Shown in pieces: positions 24,998 through 33,849 of a stretch of 64,000 bases of DNA. The position numbers were made by a program, and so were the translations under genes. Source of the DNA: Clostridium sp. (lineage in GTDB: Bacteria > Bacillota > Clostridia > Clostridiales > Clostridiaceae); contig NZ_JAHAIF010000007.1 in NCBI RefSeq assembly GCF_018372875.1, forward strand, positions 1-64,000, written 5' to 3'. How positions within the stretch are numbered: position 1 is the first letter of the stretch; every line of letters begins with the position of its first letter. The notes under the pieces were generated by a model. That model was not told the origin of the DNA, made no database searches, and saw only the letters and a list, made by a program, of their open reading frames with translations.

Positions 24998-26554
24998 ATG
25001 AGCTTTAACTCTTATGAATTTTTAATTTTCTTTTTACCAGTATCCTTAATTGGATATTATGGTTTACGCAAGTTAAATAATAAGAAATCTCTTGTATTTT
25101 GGTTATGTCTAGCTTCCCTTTTCTTTTATGGAGCTAATAACCCAAGGGTTATTCTTATGTTTTTCTTATCTATAATAACAAATTATATATTTACCAAAGT
25201 AATTTTATCTAAAAATAATACAAGCCTCACCAAGAGCTTCTTAATTTTAGGAATTACTTTAAACATATTATTTTTATGTTTCTTTAAATACTTTAACTTT
25301 AAAAATATTGTATTCCCACTAGGAATAAGCTTTATTACATTCCAGCAAATATCCTTGCTTTATGATAGCTACAAAGGAAATGTTAATGATTTTTCATTTT
25401 TAAATTATCTATTTTACATAACATTTTTCCCTAAGGTTATTTCAGGTCCTTTAGTTAACTATAATTCATTAACTGAAGAGCTAGATAAAAGCAGTAAAAG
25501 TGAAGTAAATTATGCTAGTATCTCTAAAGGAATATTCCTATTTTCTATTGGATTATTTAAAAAGGTAATTATTGCAGATACAATTGCACTAATAGTTACT
25601 AATGGATTTGATCTAAGTTCAAATTTAAATTTTCTTGAGGGGTGGATTACAGCCTTAAGCTATACTCTTCAAATATATTTTGACTTTAGTGGATATAGTG
25701 ATATGGCAATAGGAATAGCTGCACTGTTCAATATAAATTTACCAATGAACTTTAATACTCCTTACAAATCCAGGTCTATAAAGGAATTTTGGCAACGTTG
25801 GCATATGACTTTAGGTACCTTCTTTACTAGATATCTTTATATTCCTTTAGGAGGAAATAGAAAAGGACAAGCACGAACATACTTAAACTTATTTATTATC
25901 TTCTTCATAAGTGGAATATGGCATGGTACAGGCTTGGGATTTATTATATGGGGTATCTTACATGGAATTGCACGTATAATTAATCAAATATTTATAGATA
26001 AAAAAATACATGTAAATAAATATTTATCTATATTTATTACATTTAACTTTGTAAATATTGCTTGGGTATTTTTTAGAGCAACTGATTTAAAGTCTGCATT
26101 TAAAATTTTAAAAGCAATGTTTGACTTCTCATTTATCCCAGAAATATTGCCTTTATTTATGGATAACTTTAAGGTTATAACTACAATATTAATAATTGCA
26201 GTTCTTCTAGTTACTTTAAGTAAGATAAATAAACTTAATAAGATTAACAATAAATTGATAATAAAAATATCTCTTTCCATATTAATTATATTATTTGGAG
26301 CAGATTTCTTTATAAATGGAAACTTTAATTTCTTAAAAGATGCTCTAGCAAACCTAGACTTTGGTTCTGATTTTGTTATTGCTCTAAAGATTGCAATTAT
26401 AGGCTTTATACTTATATGTGTAGACTTTAAAAATATTATTTCAACTGAGGACTTTAATCCTACTTTTGTAAATTTAGTACTAGCTTCATTATTTACTTTC
26501 ATTTCAACATTAAACTTTGATAAAGTTAGTGACTTTATTTACAAGAGCTTTTAG
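24998..26554 (+). CDS. MBOAT-family O-acyltransferase (AlgI/DltB-like)
   Basis: A 518-residue polytopic membrane protein with some ten helices. Family signatures are FISGIWHGTGLGFIIWGILH (the invariant histidine is in IWHG), FWQRWHMTLGTFFTRYLYIP and YFDFSGYSDMAIGIAALF. These proteins pass acetyl groups across the membrane to a surface polymer. The AGGAGGTG site of the next gene begins just before this stop codon, so the two are coupled. The partner is an SGNH-like membrane protein, the standard arrangement for exopolysaccharide or cell-wall O-acetylation. No D-alanine activation genes are present, which argues against teichoic-acid D-alanylation. Confidence 0.92.
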   Translation: MSFNSYEFLIFFLPVSLIGYYGLRKLNNKKSLVFWLCLASLFFYGANNPRVILMFFLSIITNYIFTKVILSKNNTSLTKSFLILGITLNILFLCFFKYFNFKNIVFPLGISFITFQQISLLYDSYKGNVNDFSFLNYLFYITFFPKVISGPLVNYNSLTEELDKSSKSEVNYASISKGIFLFSIGLFKKVIIADTIALIVTNGFDLSSNLNFLEGWITALSYTLQIYFDFSGYSDMAIGIAALFNINLPMNFNTPYKSRSIKEFWQRWHMTLGTFFTRYLYIPLGGNRKGQARTYLNLFIIFFISGIWHGTGLGFIIWGILHGIARIINQIFIDKKIHVNKYLSIFITFNFVNIAWVFFRATDLKSAFKILKAMFDFSFIPEILPLFMDNFKVITTILIIAVLLVTLSKINKLNKINNKLIIKISLSILIILFGADFFINGNFNFLKDALANLDFGSDFVIALKIAIIGFILICVDFKNIISTEDFNPTFVNLVLASLFTFISTLNFDKVSDFIYKSF

Positions 26555-26564
26555 GAGGTGCAAA

Positions 26565-27677
26565 ATGAATAAGCATAAAAAATGGTGTATAGGTTTTTTA
26601 GGTATAATGTTAGTAAGCTTATTTACAATGGGATTTACAATATACTCTATAGACCCTTATCAAATATATAACTTTAACAATCCATCAAAAGAATTTATGG
26701 AATCCAGATCTTTATATATTCAAAGATATCTAGCAGCTGGATTTGCAAAGAACTTGGGTTATGAAACTATTTTAGTTGGAAGCTCTATGAGTGAAAACAT
26801 GACTGTTAACAAAATGGATGAAGCTTTTAATACAAAATCAGCTAAGCTTTCTATCTCTGGAGGAACCCCTTATGAGATAAAAAATGTGTTAAAAAAAGCA
26901 ATCTCTACTGGAAAAGTAAAAAATGCAATAGTTTGTGTAGATGGTTATATGTATAAGAACGAAATAGATTTTCATAGAGACCCCTACCCTGAATACTTAT
27001 ATGATAACAATCCTTTTAATGACTTAAGATACCTTTTAAATATTGTTATTTTTAAGGATGCAGTACAATTATATACTAATAATAAATTAACTCCTGAAGG
27101 GTTTGATCTAAATAATCTTTATTTAGATAATCCTAATACAATCTATTCTTATGACAGAGTGTTAGATGGTTATGATGTTCCAATTTATTCTGACATAAGA
27201 GATAATACTTTAGAGAATGATTTTAAGAGAATGTTAAGCTTCCCTGAGGACAATGAAAACTATATCCTTATGCAAAAAAACTTTGAAGCTAACCTTCTTT
27301 CAATAATAAAGGATAATCCTGATGTAAACTTTAAGTTATACTACCCACCAAATTCAATCCTATATTGGAACAGAACAGTTGGTGGTGACCAACATCTAAG
27401 ATTATTAAGATTTAAGCAATATATGTATGAAACACTTAGAGAATACCCTAATGTTGAGATATACGATTTCCAAGATGTAAAGGAAATAACTTTTAACCTT
27501 GAATATTACAAAGATAGTTCTCACTACTCAAAGGAAGTATGTGACAAACTTATTGAAAGAATGGCAACAAAGACTGATTTGCTTACAGATGATAACTATC
27601 TTCAAAAGATTGAAAATCTATCAAATCAATTGCAAAATGCTACTTTAAAAGAAATAAGAGAATACTCTAAAAAATAA
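26565..27677 (+). CDS. Membrane-anchored SGNH/AlgX-like partner of the acyltransferase
   Basis: A 370-residue protein with one N-terminal membrane segment (about 9-28) and an extracytoplasmic SGNH-hydrolase-like domain. ETILVGSSMSENMTVNKM carries a probable nucleophile serine, and YKDSSHYSKEVCDKL near residue 325 supplies the matching Asp/His region of this fold. The ATG at 26565 follows AGGAGGTG by 5 bases; the longer frame overlaps the upstream gene. It likely completes transfer of acetyl groups delivered by the MBOAT protein to a surface glycan. The glycan is not known. Confidence 0.82.
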   Translation: MNKHKKWCIGFLGIMLVSLFTMGFTIYSIDPYQIYNFNNPSKEFMESRSLYIQRYLAAGFAKNLGYETILVGSSMSENMTVNKMDEAFNTKSAKLSISGGTPYEIKNVLKKAISTGKVKNAIVCVDGYMYKNEIDFHRDPYPEYLYDNNPFNDLRYLLNIVIFKDAVQLYTNNKLTPEGFDLNNLYLDNPNTIYSYDRVLDGYDVPIYSDIRDNTLENDFKRMLSFPEDNENYILMQKNFEANLLSIIKDNPDVNFKLYYPPNSILYWNRTVGGDQHLRLLRFKQYMYETLREYPNVEIYDFQDVKEITFNLEYYKDSSHYSKEVCDKLIERMATKTDLLTDDNYLQKIENLSNQLQNATLKEIREYSKK

Positions 27678-27689
27678 CTGATGGTAAGA

Positions 27690-27724
27690 AAGAGAAATCC
27701 CAGCATGGCGATTTCTCTTTTTAA
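27690..27724 (+). terminator. Terminator of the acylation operon
   Basis: AAGAGAAATC (27690-27699) pairs with GATTTCTCTT (27710-27719), followed by TTTAAT. Confidence 0.8.
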
Positions 27725-27851
27725 TCTTCTAGAATAGATAACCAAATAAAATTTACTAATAACTTCTTATTGTTTATTTAAGAAAAACATTAACCTATCA
27801 CCTCTAAGCATATGGTATAATTTTACTATAGTTATGTGGGGGTGTTTATTA

Positions 27852-28354
27852 ATGAAACTTATCTTTGCCTTACTTTTTATACTACTAATTCTAATTCTTA
27901 CTTATATATTTATAAAAGCTCATCAATTTATTATGCTAAAACTAATAAAGAATCACTTATATGTAAAATAAGATGCTCCTCAAGGACCTCAGTATTCTTT
28001 TTAGTATTTTCAATAATAATAATCTTACTTCTAATAGATAAAATAATGAATTTCAGCACATTTACTTTTTATTATTTATTTGCTTTTATGTATTTACCAC
28101 AATACATCCTATTTTTGCTATCTGATACCACTATATTTATATTCAAGGATAGGATTATTTCAAGTAATAATCCTATAAAATTTAGTAATATATCTAAGAT
28201 AGAAATTAAACCTACAAAAGGATCTAATAAGTTTTCCTTACTTATTACTCAAGGAAAATCAACCTATGTAGAAACTATTTATAGTAACGGAAGAGAAAAA
28301 CTTATTGAAATCTTAAAACCTTTGTTAGATGAAAATACAGAATTTATATATTAA
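27852..28354 (+). pseudogene. Frameshifted gene for a small membrane protein
   Basis: An ATG at 27852 with GGGGGTG upstream opens a frame that encodes a membrane helix (MKLIFALLFILLILILTYIF) and stops at 27971. From the AAAA run near 27914 the next frame continues without stop to 28354, with two further membrane segments (about VFFLVFSIIIILLLI and FAFMYLPQYILFLLS) and a soluble tail (SNISKIEIKPTKGSNKFSLL). Adding one A to the run would join them into one protein of about 167 residues. The second frame has its own GTG at 27836, but it has no good site and its N-terminus is not membrane-like. A sequencing error, true mutation or slippage-based switching are all possible. Family not recognised (layout like DUF5673-type proteins). 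Confidence 0.6.
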
Positions 28355-28378
28355 GAGGCTGTCTTAAGACAGCCTCTT
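28353..28378. terminator. Bidirectional terminator, 11-bp stem
   Basis: AAGAGGCTGTC (28353-28363) pairs with GACAGCCTCTT (28368-28378) around TTAA, between convergent genes. Confidence 0.85.
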
Positions 28379-28390
28379 AACATTTATTTC

Positions 28391-28714
28391 TTAATCTTCA
28401 ATATTATAAACAACATTTATACCTAAAATTATTAGTTTATTTCTAACTCTATTTAAATATGCTTGGCATTTAGGTGTAATTCCATTTTTGAAATTAATTA
28501 ATATTTCTATTCTCTTTCCTTCTGCATCTGGATAATTCTTATACAATTCTCCATTATCAATAAATTCTAAGTATGAATTTATCTTATCTTGAAGAATATT
28601 CAAATGATCATACTCATTTCTCCAGGACAAGTCATCATCAATTGTTAAAATAATATTTCCAAATCCACTATCTGTTCCTATACTATCAATTTTATCTTTA
28701 TCACTTACAGCCAT
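28391..28714 (-). CDS. DUF6572-type protein
   Basis: A 107-residue acidic cytoplasmic protein beginning MAVSDKDKIDSIGTDSGFG, with ILTIDDDLSWRNEYDHLNIL and a helical centre, ending with a strand (LIILGINVVYNI). The pattern matches DUF6572, a family of unknown function often seen near secretion or immunity genes. Here it is a single gene with GGAAGGG before the ATG and a shared terminator after it. The absence of toxin-like neighbours gives no clue to its role. Confidence 0.65.
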   Translation of the reverse strand: MAVSDKDKIDSIGTDSGFGNIILTIDDDLSWRNEYDHLNILQDKINSYLEFIDNGELYKNYPDAEGKRIEILINFKNGITPKCQAYLNRVRNKLIILGINVVYNIED

Positions 28715-28811
28715 CTTACCCTTCCTTTATTCCAGTAATATATTAATAATATATTTAAAGAGCCCTAAGATGTGTATGATAATGAATTACGAAATTTTTT
28801 TCAATTCCTTA

Positions 28812-29759
28812 CTAATCTCTAAATTTTCTAATTACTATTCTTAAAATTCCAAATACAACTATTGAAACTGTTGCAGTTGTTAAGTATATTTGAATACCAC
28901 TTATTTCTTTAATCATATTACTTAAAACATCATATCCTTGACCTTTTAAGAATGCTGACATCTTTATTGAAGCAACAGTACCTATTGCCATAGGGAATGT
29001 CATTCCAGCAAATCCTGGATGGAAGTCAAAGGAGAAAAACCTTGGTAACTTTACAATTATAAATAATAATGTACAGAAAACTAAAGCATACAATGCATAT
29101 ACTACAAACTTATTAGGTTCCTTAATAAAGTTCAAATAACTTACTAAACAAAGACTTGATGGTGCCAATAGTATTGCTTGAGTATGATGTACTGCATCTT
29201 TAATATCAGTTGTTGCTAACCTATATAACATAAAAGGCATTATAATAATTAAAACTGCTATACCATAATAAACAACTATCTTTCCTATTGTTGGTTCATT
29301 CATAACACCACCAACTACAGTTGAAACCATTATTCCATTATAAGTAACAAACCAACTTGGAAGAAAAGTATCTATATTTACTCCCCTAATTACGTTTCTA
29401 TATGTAAATATAACTATATGAATTGCATGTAATATTAACCCAATAAACCACATTGCTTTACCAATTGTAGGGTTAAAGTCAAATACATAACTTCCTAAGA
29501 TCATAGTAATCATTGTAAATCCTGCATATAAACTTGCTGGAACCGTATTTGAATATTCATCTTTAAATACATTAAAATTAGTTACAATCTTTATTATATA
29601 AGCTATTAAAATTATTGCTGATAAAATCATTGTTATATGTCTAATCCATGTATACCCTAGTGTTAAATATACATTTGATAGTGTTGCTGCACCAACCATT
29701 GTTGGAAGTAATGGTACTGGTATGTTCTTAAACTTATCTATAAAACTATGGTTTTTCAT
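28812..29759 (-). CDS. TDT/SLAC1-family anion channel or exporter
   Basis: A 315-residue membrane protein with ten predicted helices, starting with DKFKNIPVPLLPTMVGAATL and containing FSFDFHPGFAGMTFPMAIGT, the TehA/SLAC1 hallmark (FxPxFxGxTFP). Family members include tellurite-resistance TehA, malate transporters and the plant SLAC1 anion channel, which passes nitrate. It is the last gene after the nitrate reductase, ferredoxin and flavoprotein genes and starts 12 bases after the flavoprotein. Nitrate or nitrite movement is therefore a reasonable inference. No NarK or NrtABC transporter is in the window. Confidence 0.85.
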   Translation of the reverse strand: MKNHSFIDKFKNIPVPLLPTMVGAATLSNVYLTLGYTWIRHITMILSAIILIAYIIKIVTNFNVFKDEYSNTVPASLYAGFTMITMILGSYVFDFNPTIGKAMWFIGLILHAIHIVIFTYRNVIRGVNIDTFLPSWFVTYNGIMVSTVVGGVMNEPTIGKIVVYYGIAVLIIIMPFMLYRLATTDIKDAVHHTQAILLAPSSLCLVSYLNFIKEPNKFVVYALYALVFCTLLFIIVKLPRFFSFDFHPGFAGMTFPMAIGTVASIKMSAFLKGQGYDVLSNMIKEISGIQIYLTTATVSIVVFGILRIVIRKFRD

Positions 29760-29771
29760 TTGTTTCTCTCC

Positions 29772-31004
29772 TTAATTATCATATGTAAATTCAAAGTTAT
29801 CTTTCATATTAAAGAAATCAGAATAATCTATCTTAAATAATGATTTTTTAATCTTTGATACATCTATATTATTCTTAATTAATTGAGTAAGTATTCCTGA
29901 ATATGATAAATCACCTTGAATAATTGCTCCATATATCTTTCCGTCCTTATGGATTATCTTTTTATAGTTCCCATCATCATCATTTTCAATTAAAACTGTA
30001 TAGCTATCATCTTCAGGTTCATTTATTCCTAATGACATAGTTGGAATTCCTAAAAAGTTCATAGTTGATTTACTTGCAAAAAAGTCAGTCATTTCAGCCT
30101 TTACACCTGTCATATTACTTGCTGCAATTATCCCTTCCTTTGCTGCAGTTGGCCAAATTGGATTTCTTCCTGTTACATCTCCTGCACCATAAATATCTTC
30201 CACATTTGTTTTCCCAAGCTCATCTATAACTAATCCAAATCTATCTACTTCTACTCCACTTCCCTCTAAAAAAGCTACATTTGAACGAACACCTGCAGCA
30301 ACTATTAACAAATCACAAGGAATAGTCTCTCCACTAGTTAATATTATTTCTATTATTTCTCCATTTTCGTTAACTATTAATTCTTTAATTCCTTTTTCAT
30401 AATATTGCTTTACACCATGCTTTTTAAATCCTTCTTCATAGGCTGATGCTGCTTTTTTATCAAGCTGTATAGATAGCATATGACCTTTCATTTCTACTAA
30501 AGAAATATTTTTCCCAGTATGTATTAACCCTGAAATAACATCTATTCCAACAAGACCTGCTCCCATTACAACTATGTTATTACATACCTTTGACATTTCC
30601 ATAATCTTTTCACAATCATCAAAATTACGGAAACCAATAGCATTTTTAGCCTCTCTTAAATGTGGTATTGGAGGGAAGAATGTGTTAGCACCAGTTGCTA
30701 TAAGTAACTTATCAAAAGAAACCTTTCTCCCATCTTCTAATACAACCTCTTTTTCTCTAGCATTTAAAGAAGCTGCTCCAATTCCCTTAATCCACTCTAT
30801 TTTATTTTCTTCTATGAAATTATCTTCAACAAACTCTAACTTTTTAACATCTCTAATGCCTTCCATATAGTGATGAAGTATACATCTTGAATAAATCTTA
30901 TCATCCTTAGATATTAAAGTGATTTGAGCATTGCTGTCTAAAGCTCTAAGTTGTCTTACCCCATTAATTCCTGCTGCTGAAGCACCTAATACAACATATT
31001 TCAT
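29772..31004 (-). CDS. FAD/NAD(P)-dependent oxidoreductase of the nitrate locus
   Basis: A 410-residue flavoprotein of the pyridine nucleotide-disulfide class. The N-terminal FAD site is VLGASAAGINGVRQLR, the NAD(P) site is IVVMGAGLVGIDVISGL, and EDIYGAGDVTGRNP closes the FAD domain. It resembles the N-terminal part of NAD(P)H nitrite reductase and rubredoxin reductases, but lacks the siroheme and iron-sulfur parts, so it cannot reduce nitrite alone. It lies 4 bases after the ferredoxin and likely feeds electrons from NAD(P)H through the ferredoxin to the reductase. A redox cysteine pair is not evident. Confidence 0.88.
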   Translation of the reverse strand: MKYVVLGASAAGINGVRQLRALDSNAQITLISKDDKIYSRCILHHYMEGIRDVKKLEFVEDNFIEENKIEWIKGIGAASLNAREKEVVLEDGRKVSFDKLLIATGANTFFPPIPHLREAKNAIGFRNFDDCEKIMEMSKVCNNIVVMGAGLVGIDVISGLIHTGKNISLVEMKGHMLSIQLDKKAASAYEEGFKKHGVKQYYEKGIKELIVNENGEIIEIILTSGETIPCDLLIVAAGVRSNVAFLEGSGVEVDRFGLVIDELGKTNVEDIYGAGDVTGRNPIWPTAAKEGIIAASNMTGVKAEMTDFFASKSTMNFLGIPTMSLGINEPEDDSYTVLIENDDDGNYKKIIHKDGKIYGAIIQGDLSYSGILTQLIKNNIDVSKIKKSLFKIDYSDFFNMKDNFEFTYDN

Positions 31005-31008
31005 AAGA

Positions 31009-31425
31009 TTATACCTCCCCTAATGTAATAGCACCCATTGGACATTTTTCTACGCACATTGGCTTACTTCCATCTTTTTCACTACAACTTGTACACATAT
31101 CACATTTCATAATTTCTTTATGCTTTAATCTGTCACTCTTTAAAACTCCATAAGGACATGCCATAATGCACATATAACAGCTTGCACAACGCTCTTTATC
31201 ATATTCTACAAATCCACTTTTTTTATTTTTAAACATTGCACCAGTCATACAAGTATAGACACATTCAGGTTTGTCACAGTGACGACAGAATATTGGAGCT
31301 GCCTTTGTTTCACTATCAATAGTTACTCTATTTCTTGAATCTGGACTTTCATGACTTACAACACAAGCAGTAACACATGTTAAACATCCTATACACTTAC
31401 TTCTATCTATTATTATTCTCTTCAT
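31009..31425 (-). CDS. Four-cluster 4Fe-4S ferredoxin, electron-transfer subunit
   Basis: A 138-residue HycB/NrfC-type iron-sulfur protein with cysteine groups CIGCLTCVTAC, CRHCDKPECVYTC, CASCYMCIMACPYG and CDMCTSCSEKDGSKPMCVEKC. That suffices for up to four [4Fe-4S] clusters. It has no signal peptide and is cytoplasmic. It lies 14 bases after the molybdenum reductase and 4 before the flavoprotein, so it should be the electron link between them. The family also serves formate dehydrogenases and hydrogenases, but context favours nitrate reduction. Confidence 0.93.
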   Translation of the reverse strand: MKRIIIDRSKCIGCLTCVTACVVSHESPDSRNRVTIDSETKAAPIFCRHCDKPECVYTCMTGAMFKNKKSGFVEYDKERCASCYMCIMACPYGVLKSDRLKHKEIMKCDMCTSCSEKDGSKPMCVEKCPMGAITLGEV

Positions 31426-31439
31426 TTGTCTTATTCCTC

Positions 31440-33512
31440 CTAAAGTCTAGAAATGTTTACTGGTGTAGTCTTATATGAAGGTTCTTTTGAATATGGATCA
31501 TAAAGAGATGGAGTTAAATTATTACACTCTATATAATGCATTGGAGCATATAATTCACCATATCCTACGTCTTCTGTAGGCTTAGCCATAAATTCAGAAG
31601 ATTGTCCATTAATAGATGAAACCTTAATCATATCATTTTCTTTAATTCCCATTTCCTCTGCCAGCTCCATATTTATATAAATATAAGCTTTTTCTGAAGA
31701 TACATCCTCTATAAATCTTACTTCTCTTGTTCTAGTTTGAGTATGCCATTGTCCTACTGTTCCTCTTCCTGTGTTTAGAACATAAGGATATTCCTCTGTA
31801 GTTTGTAGTGGATTCTCACGAACATCTTCAAACATAAACTTTGCTTTCTTTGATGGAGTGTAGAATAGGTTATCTTCATATAAACGTCTTTCATCTTCCT
31901 TTAATACTTCTCCCTCTTTAAATGGCCATTGAATTCCTTTTGAATCAACTAATCCATCATAATCCACTCCAGTCATATCACAAGGCATATTTCTAGAACA
32001 TTCCTTCATTAAGTTAAATACATCTCTTGGTGTCTTCCACTTATCTAGTAAAGTTCCCATACCAAGGGCTTTACCTATTCCATATATAACTTCAAAATCT
32101 GTTCTTTCATCCTCTCCCTTAGTAAGAGCTGGTCTCATTGCAGAAATTCTTCTTTCTGTATTTATATAGCTTCCTTCCTTCTTAATTCCAGGAACTACTG
32201 GAAGATATACATCACATTCCTTTGCACTATCTGTATCATCATAAATATCTTGTACTACAAATACCTCTAACTTATCTATAGCTTCTTGGAAGGTCTTATT
32301 GTTACTCCAAGAATGACGTGGATTTGTACAAATTACCCATAGTGCCTTTATTTTTCCTGAATTTATTTCTTCAACTATTACGTTATAAGGCTTAGTTGGT
32401 TTTGTTGCTAAAACTTCATCTTCAACACATAAAACTTCTGCTATTCTCTTACGTCTTACTGGATTATCAAAGTCTCCACCACCAAATAATCCTGCTGTAT
32501 TGCTGTATGCACGGGAGCCCATAGCATTACATTGTCCAGTTAATGAGTTAGCTCCAGTTCCTGGTCTACCTATATTTCCTGTCATTAATGCAATATTTAT
32601 TATAGCTTGTGCAGTTCTTACAGCTTCATATCCTTGGTTAACTCCCATTGTCCACCAAATAGATACTCTTTCACCTTTATTAATAAGTTCTACTAATTCT
32701 AAAATTCTTTCAGATTCTATTCCAGTAGCTTCTACAGCCTTTTCTATAGTATACTTTTTAACAAATTCCTTAAATTCTTCAAATCCTTCAGTGTACTTTT
32801 CTATATATTCATGATTTAGGTAGTCTTTTTCTATTAGAATATTAGCTAATGTATATAATAAAATTAAGTCTGACTTACCTTTTATTCCATACCAATAGTC
32901 TGCATGCTTTGCAGTTTCTGATTTTCTTGGATCTATTACTATTAACTTCTTATTCTTATTAGATCTTATTCTATCCCATAAAATAGGATGAGCTACCACT
33001 GGATTTGATCCAATTAATATAACTGTATCAGATAATTCTACATCCTTTAATGTATATGGAGGAGCATCAAATCCAAAGCTTTGTTTATGAGCTACAACTG
33101 AAGTTGCCATACAAAGTCTTGTATTACCATCAACATTTGCCTTTAAAAAGTTTCTCATTACATGTCCATATATTGCAAACTCTTCAAGGGTTAATTGCCC
33201 TGTACTAATACCTGCAACTGATTCTTGCCCATATTTTTCTTGAATTGATAAGAACTTATCAGCTACATATTTATATCCTTCCTCCCATGAAACACTCTTA
33301 AATGTTCCATCATCCTGCTTTATCTTTGGTAAACTAGATGTTTTAACAACTGTTTGTTGTTTATCTAACGAAAGTCCTTTAATACATGAGAATCCATTAT
33401 TAACTGGATATCCCTTTGTTGGAATAACTTTTACTATCTTTTCATCTTCCACATAAAAATCTAAATTACAGTCTAATGCACAATAGTTACAAGTAGATTG
33501 AACCTTTTTCAT
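31440..33512 (-). CDS. Molybdopterin nitrate reductase (NasA/NarB/NapA type), cytoplasmic
   Basis: A 690-residue molybdenum enzyme with no twin-arginine signal. N-terminal cysteines CNYCALDCNLDFYV and CIKGLSL bind one [4Fe-4S] cluster. NTRLCMATSVVAHKQSFGFD contains the cysteine that ligates Mo in Nap/Nas-type nitrate reductases. Cofactor-binding segments include WWTMGVNQGYEAV and GTGANSLTGQCNAMGSRAYS. A C-terminal beta-barrel (about 570-690) has VLNTGRGTVGQWHTQTRTRE. Formate dehydrogenases of this size carry Cys/Sec within a different context, so nitrate is favoured. Electrons probably come from the ferredoxin and flavoprotein downstream. Its promoter has a Crp/Fnr-type site and the Moco operon lies just upstream. 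Confidence 0.92.
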   Translation of the reverse strand: MKKVQSTCNYCALDCNLDFYVEDEKIVKVIPTKGYPVNNGFSCIKGLSLDKQQTVVKTSSLPKIKQDDGTFKSVSWEEGYKYVADKFLSIQEKYGQESVAGISTGQLTLEEFAIYGHVMRNFLKANVDGNTRLCMATSVVAHKQSFGFDAPPYTLKDVELSDTVILIGSNPVVAHPILWDRIRSNKNKKLIVIDPRKSETAKHADYWYGIKGKSDLILLYTLANILIEKDYLNHEYIEKYTEGFEEFKEFVKKYTIEKAVEATGIESERILELVELINKGERVSIWWTMGVNQGYEAVRTAQAIINIALMTGNIGRPGTGANSLTGQCNAMGSRAYSNTAGLFGGGDFDNPVRRKRIAEVLCVEDEVLATKPTKPYNVIVEEINSGKIKALWVICTNPRHSWSNNKTFQEAIDKLEVFVVQDIYDDTDSAKECDVYLPVVPGIKKEGSYINTERRISAMRPALTKGEDERTDFEVIYGIGKALGMGTLLDKWKTPRDVFNLMKECSRNMPCDMTGVDYDGLVDSKGIQWPFKEGEVLKEDERRLYEDNLFYTPSKKAKFMFEDVRENPLQTTEEYPYVLNTGRGTVGQWHTQTRTREVRFIEDVSSEKAYIYINMELAEEMGIKENDMIKVSSINGQSSEFMAKPTEDVGYGELYAPMHYIECNNLTPSLYDPYSKEPSYKTTPVNISRL

Positions 33513-33553
33513 ACTTTCCCTCTTTTCTCTTTTGCTTAGGTAAAATTCATTTT

Positions 33554-33595
33554 AATTGTTAAAACCTTCTCATTTACGATAATTTTTTAACAATT
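33554..33595 (-). other. Inverted repeat in the leader of the nitrate reductase mRNA
   Basis: AATTGTTAAAA (33554-33564) is the exact inverse of TTTTAACAATT (33585-33595), 20 bases apart, within the predicted 5' untranslated region. The half-sites TTGTTAA resemble Rex half-sites, but the spacing does not fit a Rex operator. An mRNA hairpin or a second regulator site are both possible. Confidence 0.5.
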
Positions 33596-33631
33596 GTATG
33601 CATAAAAATGCCTTCTTTTCTATCTATTATT

Positions 33632-33676
33632 AATATAATTAATTTTTTTATATATTACTGTGATATTTATCACAGT
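33632..33676 (-). promoter_or_regulatory. Class II promoter with Crp/Fnr-type palindrome for the nitrate locus
   Basis: A 20-bp perfect palindrome spans 33657-33676 with core TGTGATATTTATCACA, the TGTGA-N6-TCACA form bound by Crp/Fnr-family proteins. On the minus strand TATATT (33637-33632) lies 32 bases from its centre, which puts the site near -41.5 as in class II activation, and no good -35 box exists. A nitrate/nitrite or redox-sensing activator such as an HcpR- or Fnr-like protein is likely; its gene is not in the window. Confidence 0.7.
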
Positions 33677-33717
33677 TTGTCTTGTCAAAAGAAAGTTTTT
33701 TATTTTTTTATATAAAA

Positions 33718-33744
33718 AAAGAAGCTACCTTTAATAGCTTCTTT
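33718..33744. terminator. Terminator between the small frame and the nitrate promoter
   Basis: AAAGAAGCTA (33718-33727) pairs with TAGCTTCTTT (33735-33744); T runs flank it on both strands. It insulates the nitrate promoter from transcription arriving from the Moco operon. Confidence 0.82.
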
Positions 33745-33849
33745 TTACTTTAATAGTATTCTATAAATATTTTCTGCTGATGGCATTTCAATCATAAGCA
33801 TAAAAGAAAATTCTTCTTTTAATCTATAATTCTTATTTATCCCCTCCAT
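33745..33849 (-). CDS. Possible 34-residue gene or gene remnant
   Basis: From ATG 33849 (GAAGG 5 bases upstream) to TAA 33745 the product begins MEGINKNYRLKEEFSFMLMI and ends YRILLK. The frame stays open 8 codons further upstream to a TGA. The stop meets a terminator directly. The other part of the 500-base gap (33850-34010) shows no gene or repeat. It could be the tail of a decayed gene; not recognised. Confidence 0.3.
   Translation of the reverse strand: MEGINKNYRLKEEFSFMLMIEMPSAENIYRILLK

Noticed and set aside
26517..26564. Upstream start for the SGNH-like protein overlapping the MBOAT gene
   Set aside because: The ATG at 26565 follows AGGAGGTG directly; the longer frame lacks a site.
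24998..27677. dlt operon for teichoic acid D-alanylation
   Set aside because: The acyltransferase resembles AlgI/DltB, but no dltA or dltC gene is adjacent and the partner is not DltD-like in its motifs.
33554..33595. Rex operator before the nitrate reductase
   Set aside because: The two TTGTTAA half-sites are separated by over 20 bases instead of 4, so a Rex dimer would not fit; kept only as an inverted repeat.
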